From: UBA1181 sp045600225
Lineage (GTDB): Bacteria; Bacteroidota; Bacteroidia; Bacteroidales; Paludibacteraceae
DNA length: 64,000 nucleotides
Assembly (NCBI GenBank): GCA_045600225.1
Contig: JAZRXL010000075.1
Coordinates: 1 to 64,000, forward strand
Reading direction: 5' to 3'
A program made the translations under genes and the position numbers. Of the stretch, positions 1 through 8,074 are shown one piece after another. Numbering within the stretch: the stretch's first letter is position 1; each line of letters begins with the position of its first letter. The notes beneath the pieces were generated by a model that did not search any database, was not told where the DNA came from, and saw nothing but the letters and a program-made list of their open reading frames with translations.

Positions 1-352
1 CATAGCCCTAAAATAGAAAAAATAGCCTTTTCTTGAAATGTCAACTTGTTGTGTTTCAATTATTTGAAAATCGCAGTTTCCCATTAATTATGGGTAGGGG
101 GAGTTGTGCGCTTTATTATAGGGGTAAATGAAAGAGCCGTGTCTCTTTATCCATCCATTTTATACCCCTTTCTTGTTTTTTATTGCATTACAAATATATA
201 ATAAATTTATTATATATGCATGCATTTTGAGGTGTTTTTCAAATGTTTATGTACGTTTTTTTTCTTATGTTTTTTTGTGGGGGCGTTAGTTTATCTTTTC
301 GGCTTTCTTCCTGTCATTCTCCCATTTTGCAATGATTACATCGAAGTAATTC
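1..352. other. Intergenic region at the left window edge, no gene seen
   Basis: No convincing gene. The stretch is AT-rich. A minus-strand TAnnTTTG-type box lies at 191-198 and the first three bases read ATG on the minus strand, so a leftward gene may begin just outside the window; this is weak. A small inverted repeat (CCCAT/ATGGG) lies near 80-94. The right end, about 286-346, holds a coding-like remnant in frame with crcB if one 7-bp repeat unit is removed (see the tandem repeat entry). Confidence 0.5.
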
Positions 353-367
353 TTAATTCTTAATTCT
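347..367. repeat. Three perfect tandem copies of a 7-bp unit at the crcB stop codon
   Basis: The plus strand carries TAATTCT three times in a row, at 347-353, 354-360 and 361-367 (AGAATTA on the coding strand). The crcB stop codon lies within the array. A 7-bp unit is not a multiple of three, so gain or loss of one copy changes the C-terminal frame. With two copies the frame would continue about 20 codons to a stop at 286-288. Confidence 0.85.
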
Positions 368-724
368 CACGCTTTCTCCTAGCCAGATTCCCAATGCCGT
401 AAACAACAGACACAATACCAATGTGCCTAAAATATAGAGCGCAGCCGTAGAATACTTGCCGCATTGTAGAAGTTGCAAGGATTGGGATGAGAAGGTGGAA
501 TAGGTGGTGAATCCTCCGCAGAAACCAACTGTGCAGAGCAGTAGCGTAGAGTCTTTGCTGATGATGGACCCCAATAGTCCAATCAGAAAAGAACCAACAC
601 AATTCACAATAAACGTGGAGAGGGTGGATGGATAACTGGTTGTGGCAATAATGCACGTTACTGCATATCGCAACATGCTACCAATGGAACCTCCTAAACC
701 TACAAGAAGAAAATTCTTAATCAT
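353..724 (-). CDS. crcB: Fluoride ion exporter CrcB/Fluc
   Basis: Small four-helix inner-membrane protein that lets fluoride leave the cell; the family works as an antiparallel dimer. Of 123 residues, the family signatures are visible: GGSIGSMLRY (11-20), NCVGSFLIG (41-49) and the GFCGGFTTYSTF block (67-78) that carries the pore Phe/Ser/Thr residues. Length is typical. It starts 34 bp after the stop of the upstream secreted protein and has its own promoter box at 748-755. No fluoride riboswitch is possible in the roughly 18-nt leader. The stop codon lies in a 7-bp tandem repeat, so the C-terminus may vary. Confidence 0.93.
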   Translation of the reverse strand: MIKNFLLVGLGGSIGSMLRYAVTCIIATTSYPSTLSTFIVNCVGSFLIGLLGSIISKDSTLLLCTVGFCGGFTTYSTFSSQSLQLLQCGKYSTAALYILGTLVLCLLFTALGIWLGESVRIKN

Positions 725-747
725 ACGGGATCTCTTTTAAATCACTG

Positions 748-755
748 CAAAGGTA
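748..755 (-). promoter_or_regulatory. -7 promoter box of crcB
   Basis: Minus strand reads TACCTTTG, a match to the Bacteroidota TAnnTTTG element, 24 bp before the crcB start. It sits just 3 bp past the stop of the preceding gene, so crcB can be transcribed on its own. No clear -33 element. Confidence 0.5.
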
Positions 756-758
756 CTC

Positions 759-3700
759 TTATTTTACAAGAATCTTCTTGCCATTGATGATATATATTCC
801 TGCTTGTACGCTTTTTGTTAGATACATGCCTGCTTGCATATAGAACCTGTCTATTTGTTCCCCTTGTACGTTGTAAATATTGATCCATTCTCCTTTGCTT
901 GTCGTTTCGAAGACAATTTCTCCCTTGCCTCCGTAGATAAACAATGAGTGATGCTCTGCAGTCATCTCATCTGTGTTTGTGTAGTCTCCAGCCAATTCTT
1001 TAATCTCGTCTCTTGTGAGGATGATCCAACGTTGTTGGCTTGCTGTGTTCTGATGATCGAATCGGGTCGCAGATACTCCATAATTGCCAGATGTAAGCGC
1101 TTGTGGCCTGTTAGAACCGTCAGAGAAGGTAATCCAGTAGGATTTCATGTTGATGTGGCTATTCACTACGTTTGCTCTCGATCCTAGTAGTTGAAGCTTG
1201 TATTGATCTTTCGATTCGAGGGCGATTTGCGCATTGTAATTGGTCAATGCGGAGTTGCTTTCAATATTTCTAAACTCATACATCTGTGTGGCTGGGTTGA
1301 AACGGATTCTCCATGCGTATGAGAAGTCTGCCAAGATGCTCTTCCAATCGTTGGATTTGAGAGTGACACCCGAACCTGTGCTTTGTAGCAAAGATGGGCT
1401 GCCCCAGTTGCCATCGGCTGGCATTAGATAATACCATTCTTCATCCTCCTGTGCAAATGTGTAGGCCGGTGATGCAAATGCGCCTGAAACAGGCGGAAGA
1501 AAGTCTTCTCCCAATGCTTGAATAATCAATGCGTTGGCATAGTAGAGCATTCTTGTTCCATTGTCTTCGTGAGCCCCGTTGATACCGTAAGGCCAGAAAT
1601 GGGTGTTGTCTCCTCTTAGTTGTGATGTGTAATCGTTTTCAAGGAACCTAACCACTTGGTCTGTTCTTTCTCCCAACCAGAAGCCTTTGGAGGTCTCTTG
1701 TCGGTAGATGGCTGAGTTGTACCACGTCTCTGTGGTACCTACGCCCGCACCATGGCACATCTCGTGTTGGATGGTTCCCGTGCGTTGATAACTGGCATTA
1801 GGACCCACACGCATAGAGCCGCCATAACTGCAGTCTGCCGTCGGTGTGTTGGCTCCGTAAGAGACGGATAGACGAAGACCTTGTATGCTTGTCAGGTGGT
1901 TCCAGATGTCTACTGCATCACCAATGGCTTGGTTGATTCGTTCGTTTTCCTCCGCAGAACCACCGTTGTTGTAACTCCAAGTGACATTTCCCATTGGTAG
2001 GGTACATATTCTAATGGTTTCTCCGTAACCTACGGCATACTCTTTGGTGATGGCATAAGGTCTTATGTAATAAAGCGTTGATGGTTGAAGCCCATCCATT
2101 ACATAGATATCGCTATTGTTGCTGTATGATAGGGAAGAACGATTGTCTAAAACGGTAGGTTGAGGAAAGGTGCTCCAGCAGAATCCCTTTTCCATGATGT
2201 TGCTGCCAGAGAAGGTGGCACGACCGAATGCTATGGTGGCTCCCCTTGCGCTACGAGGATCTGTTGTAACGGAAGGAACAGGGCCTGTGGCATTCTCTAT
2301 CTTTTCTCTGAATTCAGCCTTTTCAAGGGATTTTAAAGCCTTTTGAGTGCTGTTTCGAAGGGAGACCGATAGGTTGGACAATGTTCCAAGATTAGGGGTG
2401 CTTATCCATTGCTCTGCTTTCTCTATAGTGGCAGAGAGGTCTGCCATACATTCGTTACCGATGTTTTCGTTTAGCAATTGCTTGGCAAAAGAGGTTCGCT
2501 TTTCTATTTCTTTCTTATAATCATCTGTGGTGGCCGCTGCGTAGTATAGTTGGAAGTTGTCTGCAGCAATCCAGTTGCCAGATGCATTGTGTGTGACAAA
2601 ACCAATGGAGAGTTGGTCTTCCATGTGCATAAACTGAAGGGTGTACTCTTTGGCCTCTGATACCTCTATGCTATCATTGCCCGCCATAATCCAAGCACCT
2701 GTTTGTCCCTTTTGTCCGTTTTGTGTGTTTTGGACACTTGCTTTGAGTAAGTAGATACCTTTAGGAAGTTCACTTCCAATGGTTTGAGTGATGCTTGTAT
2801 TTCCGATGGAAGAGCCGGCTGATACCCATTTCTCAACATAAAGGTTGCCAGATTTTAGGGGGAATGAGGTGTTGCTTTGTGTTTGCAATCCATTTTGCGC
2901 CCATCCGTTGAATCCTTCCTCAAAACTATTGTTTACGATGAATTCTGTCATGTTTGAAGGATTGGATAGTGTGGCGTTTGCCCAATTGTATTGGATTAAT
3001 TCGTCTATCAGGTTTTGATTGATAGAGAAAAGCGTAGCGTAGGTGGCATTGCTCGAATCGTGCTCTTTTTGGGCTTTGTCGATTACTGATTTCAATTGAG
3101 TGGCATTGTTGCCTTCTCCGTTCCCATATGCTTTGTTGGCCGAAGAAATCGTCTCTTTTAGCGAAGATCTCATATTGGAAAGTAACGTGTTGTTGTCTCC
3201 AACCAATATGATTTTTACAAAGTCAACTACCACCTTGGCTGAATTGGCCGAACCGCCTGCAGCCCCTTTGAATCCAATTTGTATTTTACCTTCAGTTTCG
3301 GAATTGAGGGAGAAGGATACTTCGTCCAGCGACCATCCGTTCAATGAGAAGGAGGATAGGGAGGAGAGTGTGCTATTCCCGTTTTTAGGAATCCATCCCA
3401 ACAGACTTGCTCCGCTGGTTGAGTTGCTTCCGTTGTAGAAAGCGGCTTGTAGCTTATATTTTCCTGCTGGTAGATTTGCTTTTTGGTAGTATTTGAGAGT
3501 CTCTTCCCAACCAGTACTTAACACTAGGCAACCACCATTTTTGGATCCGTTGTAACCTTCTGATGGTACCTTTCCATTTGTGTTGAATGTTTTAGGGGTT
3601 CCGATCTGATAGATCCCCGTAACGGTATAATCCACGCCAATATCCTTGTTCCAACCATAGATGGATAGAATCTCTTGAGAAACATTACCGAAATCGGATG

Positions 3701-3833
3701 TGGTGTAGTCGAAGTGTTTCTCATCGTCGAACCCTGCATTTTGTAGATATAGGTCTGTGATGTCTATGTCTGCCCATAATGAAAAAGGAAGTATTATAAA
3801 GAGGGCTAATAACGATACAATGCGTATTTTCAT
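759..3833 (-). CDS. Secreted HExxH putative metalloprotease with lectin-like domain and T9SS sorting domain
   Basis: Large exported protein of 1,024 residues. The start is set at the ATG at 3833 because the following ~20 residues form a signal peptide (MKIRIVSLLALF...); an upstream in-frame ATG at 3863 would put ten polar residues before it. Order of parts: two galactose-binding-like beta-sandwich regions (about 25-215 and 295-435), each followed by a helical segment; a fibronectin-III-like region (about 515-615); a zinc-protease-like region with HEMCH at 690-694 followed by GAGVGT, and HFWPYG near 745-750; a ricin-type beta-trefoil-like region (about 790-940); a C-terminal T9SS type A sorting domain ending GIYIINGKKILVK. 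The HExxH-GVGT-HFWPYG arrangement recalls Bacteroidota proteins with lectin domains. The third metal ligand is not evident, so catalysis is inferred. Confidence 0.75.
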   Translation of the reverse strand: MKIRIVSLLALFIILPFSLWADIDITDLYLQNAGFDDEKHFDYTTSDFGNVSQEILSIYGWNKDIGVDYTVTGIYQIGTPKTFNTNGKVPSEGYNGSKNGGCLVLSTGWEETLKYYQKANLPAGKYKLQAAFYNGSNSTSGASLLGWIPKNGNSTLSSLSSFSLNGWSLDEVSFSLNSETEGKIQIGFKGAAGGSANSAKVVVDFVKIILVGDNNTLLSNMRSSLKETISSANKAYGNGEGNNATQLKSVIDKAQKEHDSSNATYATLFSINQNLIDELIQYNWANATLSNPSNMTEFIVNNSFEEGFNGWAQNGLQTQSNTSFPLKSGNLYVEKWVSAGSSIGNTSITQTIGSELPKGIYLLKASVQNTQNGQKGQTGAWIMAGNDSIEVSEAKEYTLQFMHMEDQLSIGFVTHNASGNWIAADNFQLYYAAATTDDYKKEIEKRTSFAKQLLNENIGNECMADLSATIEKAEQWISTPNLGTLSNLSVSLRNSTQKALKSLEKAEFREKIENATGPVPSVTTDPRSARGATIAFGRATFSGSNIMEKGFCWSTFPQPTVLDNRSSLSYSNNSDIYVMDGLQPSTLYYIRPYAITKEYAVGYGETIRICTLPMGNVTWSYNNGGSAEENERINQAIGDAVDIWNHLTSIQGLRLSVSYGANTPTADCSYGGSMRVGPNASYQRTGTIQHEMCHGAGVGTTETWYNSAIYRQETSKGFWLGERTDQVVRFLENDYTSQLRGDNTHFWPYGINGAHEDNGTRMLYYANALIIQALGEDFLPPVSGAFASPAYTFAQEDEEWYYLMPADGNWGSPSLLQSTGSGVTLKSNDWKSILADFSYAWRIRFNPATQMYEFRNIESNSALTNYNAQIALESKDQYKLQLLGSRANVVNSHINMKSYWITFSDGSNRPQALTSGNYGVSATRFDHQNTASQQRWIILTRDEIKELAGDYTNTDEMTAEHHSLFIYGGKGEIVFETTSKGEWINIYNVQGEQIDRFYMQAGMYLTKSVQAGIYIINGKKILVK

Positions 3834-3953
3834 GGATATAAGTGTGTTTTTATTAGAATACAAATCTACTAATTTTTAGTTGATTCCATGCTTGTTTTTA
3901 CATGAATTTATTTTGATAGGTTCATGTTTTTTAGTCTCAAAATTATTATGAAT

Positions 3954-3983
3954 TAAAAAAATAGGCGCCACATTGTGACGCCT
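3954..3983 (-). terminator. Rho-independent terminator after the thioredoxin gene
   Basis: Minus-strand hairpin with AGGCG/CGCCT arms plus an inner CAC/GTG pairing, followed by a run of seven U. It lies about 50 bp downstream of the thioredoxin stop and upstream of the secreted-protease gene. Confidence 0.75.
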
Positions 3984-4034
3984 TGGTTGTTTGTTTAATA
4001 ATGATAATATGTGTTTTCTGCGAAAATCGTAAAA

Positions 4035-4394
4035 TTAAATGTTGTCGAAAGTTTCTCTGATAACCCTCTTTAATTCGCTTTTGGCTTGCACTCCTTGCAT
4101 AAACTTTGGTTTGCCTCTTACGGGACAAAACAGAAGGGTGGGAACGCTTCTTAGGTTAAAGAACTCTGCGAGGTCACCTTGTTGATCGATATCAATCTTG
4201 TAGAAGTTGATCTTACCTGCATAATCATCCGATAGTTCTTCGAGGATAGGAATGAGAGCTTTGCATGGTCCACACCATTTGGCGTAGAAGTCTACGATGG
4301 TTGGTCTCCTTCCTTGAAATTCCCATATTTGGGGTGATTTCTCGTAATTCCATACTTTAGCTTGGAATAACTCTTTGTTGATATTTTCTACCAT
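4035..4394 (-). CDS. Thioredoxin
   Basis: Thiol-disulfide oxidoreductase of 119 residues. The active site WCGPCK is at 40-45 (Cys41, Cys44), with the cis-proline motif SVPT at 83-86 (Pro85). Start taken at 4394 (MVENINKE); the longer reading from 4463 adds a hydrophobic stretch that does not resemble a normal signal peptide and lies in AT-rich leader sequence. With the short start the protein is cytoplasmic and of normal thioredoxin length. The gene is flanked by terminators on both sides, so it is probably monocistronic. Its N-terminal extension before the fold is somewhat longer than in E. coli TrxA, common in Bacteroidota. Confidence 0.9.
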   Translation of the reverse strand: MVENINKELFQAKVWNYEKSPQIWEFQGRRPTIVDFYAKWCGPCKALIPILEELSDDYAGKINFYKIDIDQQGDLAEFFNLRSVPTLLFCPVRGKPKFMQGVQAKSELKRVIRETFDNI

Positions 4395-4477
4395 AATTGT
4401 AATTATTAAGTTGTACGCAAATATAGAGAGCGGTAGGGTATCAATCAAATTGAATATTTTCATTGAAATATAGATAA

Positions 4478-4511
4478 AACAAAACGAGACTAACCAGATT
4501 GGTTAGCCTCG
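4478..4511 (-). terminator. Terminator of the double-esterase gene
   Basis: CGAGACTAACC/GGTTAGCCTCG inverted repeat at 4485-4511 (one mismatch) followed on the minus strand by a U-rich tract, 29 bp downstream of the esterase stop. Confidence 0.8.
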
Positions 4512-4539
4512 CCTGCGTGTTGAAGTATTATTAACTAAA

Positions 4540-7500
4540 TTATTTGCCAATAAGTATGGAATAAGACTTGCCTTCCGTGTTTTTAAGAATATAGAAGCCT
4601 ATCTTTAATTGGTTAGTAAATCCATTCTCGATCGTAACATTCTTGATGAATCTTCCTGTTACATCGAATGCTAAGAACTCTCCATTAAGAATACCACCTT
4701 CTGCAGATGCATCCATCAAATCGGTCTCTTCTGCTTTTATCAATTTGAAGGTCATATAATCTACATCCATCCAGTCTCCAAGGAATTCCAATTTAAGAAT
4801 GTGAGTACCTTTCGAAAGTGTAGATGTGTTGGCTTTTACGCCTGTGAATGAGGTGTAGTCACCTGTCTTGGCTGCAGTCATCACTTCTGTGATTGGTTCA
4901 TTGTCCATAGACAATTGGAAGGTACAAGTTCCATTCTCAGAAGCGGTCATTACCTCCACCTCGTAAGTTCCTGCGGTTTCCACATCTACCGTATACTCAA
5001 TCCATTCACCAGATTGAACATAACCAACGGCGGTGTTGCTCATATCCACGCCTTCGTTACGATCTCCCTTGTTTCGGTTTTGCTCGTCTGTGTCGTGGTA
5101 TGCGTTGCCTTCTCCTCCGAAGTCAAACTCTTCAGCCTCAATCTTTCCTGGAATGGTTGCAGGCATTCCGTTGAATGGAGTTTGAGGAGGGAAGATTGTA
5201 AAGTTCTTCTTTACGTTTCCTGCCTCTTGTTTGTTGCTATTGTATCCAATGGCTGTGATGGTGTGGTTTCCCTCTGCGAGATCGCTCAAAGTAACCTTCG
5301 ATGTCCCGTCGCCCACTTTTTTATTATCCAAGAAAATTTCTACGCTTTTGATGGATTCGTCAAGGATGGAGACTGAAACAACCACTTCGCCTGGGTCGTT
5401 GTTCGCAATCTCTTCAATCTCCATTTTCAACGAGGCTTTGCTTTTGCCACAAGCCGTAGAGTATTGGCTTACGAAGCGCCAAATTTCTCGCGAAGTGTGG
5501 TAGCCGTTGTTGGTTGGCTCGTGGTCACGGCCAGGAACTGCAGCCAAAATGACATCTGCTTCGCACTCTCCGCCACTATATTTGGTGACATTGGCTGATT
5601 CAACCTTGTAGGTGCTGGTTTCTGTTGTTTTGTTGTGCTTAGCCCAAGCTTTGACCACATTCTCTGCACCCGCCCAGTTGCCATTTCCTTGGAATTGGAC
5701 CACGCCATCACTTGTTCCGTGCGTGTGAATCAAAGGAAGAGGTCGTGCATTGTTGTTGACATTTGCGTCCCAATAACCGGATATAGGTGCAAATGCCGCA
5801 AATACATCAGGAATTGTTTTCATGCAATGGTAGGTAAACATACCTCCCATTGAGAATCCACTGAGGTAAACTCTGGACAGATCAACTTTATAAGTTTTGT
5901 AGATCACGTCGATGACCTCTTGAATGAACTTAGTGTCGTCAGTTCCGTTGATATCCCAATCTACGTTGCTACCACGTTGAATGGCAGAAGGGTAGGCTAC
6001 AATAAAGTCGGCCGTGTCGGCTACCGTCTCCCATTGTGTCAGTCTTCTTTGGTAGTTGATGTCTTGGTCTCTACCATGGCAAGAGATTAGCAAAGGACGG
6101 TTGGTGTGGGCTCCTTTAGGGGCATAGATGGATATAGTTCTGTTTTGAACTTTGATGTCGACATATTGGCCCAAGGTTACGCCGGTCAACAGTTCTCCGT
6201 TGTCAGAACCACCTTGAGTTTCACCTCCACCTTGCGAATCTTGTCCTCCATCCGAAGCTTTCTTGATTTCAAGATAATCGATATCAACCCAGTCGCCAGT
6301 AATTTCAAGCTTAAGAACGTGAGTACCCTTTGTGAGTTTGTTTAACTTAGTCTTGACAGTGGTGAATGTCTCCCAATCGCCAGTGTTTGGAACCTCAACA
6401 AAACCACCAGGAGTTCCATCTGCACCAGGAATGATGAATTGGTTATCCATGTAAAGGGTGAATGCAGCACCAGAATTACCAGAAGCCACGCGTGATTCAA
6501 CGATGTAATCACCATCTTCTGCTACATCTACAGTATATTCCAACCATTCTCCTGTTTGAGTGTATCCAACAGCGGTATTGTTCATATCCACACCCTCGTT
6601 ACGGTCACCACCGTTGCGGTTTTGCTCGTCATTGTCGTGATAAGCATTACCTTCGCCTCCAAGATCGAACTCTTCAGCTTCAATCTTTCCTGGTATTTTA
6701 AAAGGTGTGCCGTTGTATGGCTTTTGCTCAGGCATGATAGTAATGGTTTTTGCAGCCGATTTGTACTCTTTGTTTTGGCTATCGTATCCTATAGCGTATA
6801 CAGAGTGTTCTCCTTCAGGAATGTTCTCCCAAGAAACACTTTCTCCAGTACCAATTTGTTTGTTATCTGCGTAAACAGTGATTCTTTGTATGTCACTGTT
6901 TGAATTCTTGATCATGATTTCGGCAGAACCGGGAGCATTGTCTTTTCCAATGAACGCAGAAACTGAAAGTCCTCCTTGTGGACTATCACCTCCGTTTGCC
7001 TTCAAAACCTTCAACATGGTTTCTGCATAGCGTTGTCCTAACAACTTGTAACCAGCCACAGTGAAGTGGTAGTCGTCGTTTGCAGCTTCGCATCCGTCTG
7101 CAGAGATGACGTAAGAGTTAGGAATTACGTTTGGAACTTGTCTTACTACATTATTGTGACTGCGGCAAGGTCCTGTGTAACGAACCTCTCCAACAAGCAA
7201 AGGAACATCCTCGCCCTTCAAACCAAGGTCTTTCAACATATCTTCGTAAACACCTTTAAGGTTTCTTGGCCAGTTGGAATCGTTTGTGTTTGACTCTCCT
7301 TGGTGTACCAATATACCTTTGATTACACCTACCTTTTGTGCCTCTTTGGCTACTTCAATCAAACGACCATAAGGATTACTTCCATAAGACTTTGCATAGT
7401 TTTGCAACCATCCAGCTGCACTGCTCAAATAACTTTGATATCTGCTCTTTTGGAAAAGTTCGATGCTACATCCACCAACTGCTACGACTACAACACCCAC

Positions 7501-7845
7501 CTTGATGTTTTCGTCAAGGTTCTTTACCAATGTCCTTCCGAAGTAGTCGACAGGACCAAATCCGAGTTGTTGTCCGTGGAAACAACGAGCCAATGGCGGA
7601 ACAGCGGTGTACTCGCTTCCTTTCTTCTTCCCACAAGTACCACAGTTTTCTGCAGTGTAGAACATTCTAAAGCGCTCGTCTATACCTTGAGTCTCACTAT
7701 TTGGAACAGGTGCATTACCTTCCATATTGGATTGTCCCCAACAAATGTAAATGTGATAATTAGGGTCTGGCTCTGCTTTTGCAAGCAATGTCATTCCCAA
7801 AAAGCATAGAAGTAAAGCTATGCGACTGAGTTTGGTGTTTTTCAT
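4540..7845 (-). CDS. Secreted double carbohydrate esterase: SASA/CE6-like, CBM6, CE1-like, CBM6, T9SS tail
   Basis: Exported multidomain enzyme of 1,101 residues. Signal peptide 1-24. Residues 29-280 are a SASA/DUF303 (CE6-like acetylxylan esterase) SGNH-type domain with GQSNM (37-41), HQGESN (181-186) and DDYHFT (257-262). An Ig-like linker follows, then CBM6 no. 1 (about 380-530). Residues 553-800 are an alpha/beta hydrolase related to PHB-depolymerase/CE1 feruloyl esterases: GFSMGG (Ser665), a Asp in GTSDG (about 713) and His in RDHEP (about 775). A second Ig-like segment, CBM6 no. 2 (about 894-1036) and a T9SS sorting domain (1037-1101) complete it. The two CBM6 modules bind hemicellulose in the family. 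Inferred role: stripping acetyl and feruloyl groups from xylan. The two esterase assignments rest on motifs only. Confidence 0.85.
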   Translation of the reverse strand: MKNTKLSRIALLLCFLGMTLLAKAEPDPNYHIYICWGQSNMEGNAPVPNSETQGIDERFRMFYTAENCGTCGKKKGSEYTAVPPLARCFHGQQLGFGPVDYFGRTLVKNLDENIKVGVVVVAVGGCSIELFQKSRYQSYLSSAAGWLQNYAKSYGSNPYGRLIEVAKEAQKVGVIKGILVHQGESNTNDSNWPRNLKGVYEDMLKDLGLKGEDVPLLVGEVRYTGPCRSHNNVVRQVPNVIPNSYVISADGCEAANDDYHFTVAGYKLLGQRYAETMLKVLKANGGDSPQGGLSVSAFIGKDNAPGSAEIMIKNSNSDIQRITVYADNKQIGTGESVSWENIPEGEHSVYAIGYDSQNKEYKSAAKTITIMPEQKPYNGTPFKIPGKIEAEEFDLGGEGNAYHDNDEQNRNGGDRNEGVDMNNTAVGYTQTGEWLEYTVDVAEDGDYIVESRVASGNSGAAFTLYMDNQFIIPGADGTPGGFVEVPNTGDWETFTTVKTKLNKLTKGTHVLKLEITGDWVDIDYLEIKKASDGGQDSQGGGETQGGSDNGELLTGVTLGQYVDIKVQNRTISIYAPKGAHTNRPLLISCHGRDQDINYQRRLTQWETVADTADFIVAYPSAIQRGSNVDWDINGTDDTKFIQEVIDVIYKTYKVDLSRVYLSGFSMGGMFTYHCMKTIPDVFAAFAPISGYWDANVNNNARPLPLIHTHGTSDGVVQFQGNGNWAGAENVVKAWAKHNKTTETSTYKVESANVTKYSGGECEADVILAAVPGRDHEPTNNGYHTSREIWRFVSQYSTACGKSKASLKMEIEEIANNDPGEVVVSVSILDESIKSVEIFLDNKKVGDGTSKVTLSDLAEGNHTITAIGYNSNKQEAGNVKKNFTIFPPQTPFNGMPATIPGKIEAEEFDFGGEGNAYHDTDEQNRNKGDRNEGVDMSNTAVGYVQSGEWIEYTVDVETAGTYEVEVMTASENGTCTFQLSMDNEPITEVMTAAKTGDYTSFTGVKANTSTLSKGTHILKLEFLGDWMDVDYMTFKLIKAEETDLMDASAEGGILNGEFLAFDVTGRFIKNVTIENGFTNQLKIGFYILKNTEGKSYSILIGK

Positions 7846-7869
7846 GGTTCTTTATTTATTAATTCTAGA

Positions 7870-7877
7870 CAAAAGTA
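7870..7877 (-). promoter_or_regulatory. -7 promoter box of the double-esterase gene
   Basis: TACTTTTG on the minus strand, 25 bp before the start codon; fits TAnnTTTG. No clear -33 element. Confidence 0.45.
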
Positions 7878-8026
7878 AAAGTTTATAAACACTAATACTA
7901 TGACTTTTTATTCAATCAGTTGGAAATTTTATTCAAATCTCTATAGCTAAGGATTATGCTTTTTTTGTTATTTTGTTGATTATTAGTGTAATAATTCTAT
8001 TGACGTGTCGTTCTTATATCTGTTTT

Positions 8027-8069
8027 GAAAAACACACGAGGCATAGGGGATTCTATGCCTCGTGTGTTT
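8027..8069 (-). terminator. Terminator of the acyl-CoA synthetase gene
   Basis: Long perfect hairpin, ACACACGAGGCATAG paired with CTATGCCTCGTGTGT around a 6-nt loop (8032-8068), six bp downstream of the stop; U-rich tail on the minus strand. Confidence 0.85.
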
Positions 8070-8074
8070 AAATC

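Noticed and set aside
725..758. Fluoride riboswitch before crcB
   Set aside because: The leader after the -7 box is only about 18 nt, too short for the aptamer.
7300..7809. 169-codon open frame on the plus strand
   Set aside because: Lies fully antisense to the N-terminal part of the double esterase, which has clear motifs; composition is that of a shadow frame.
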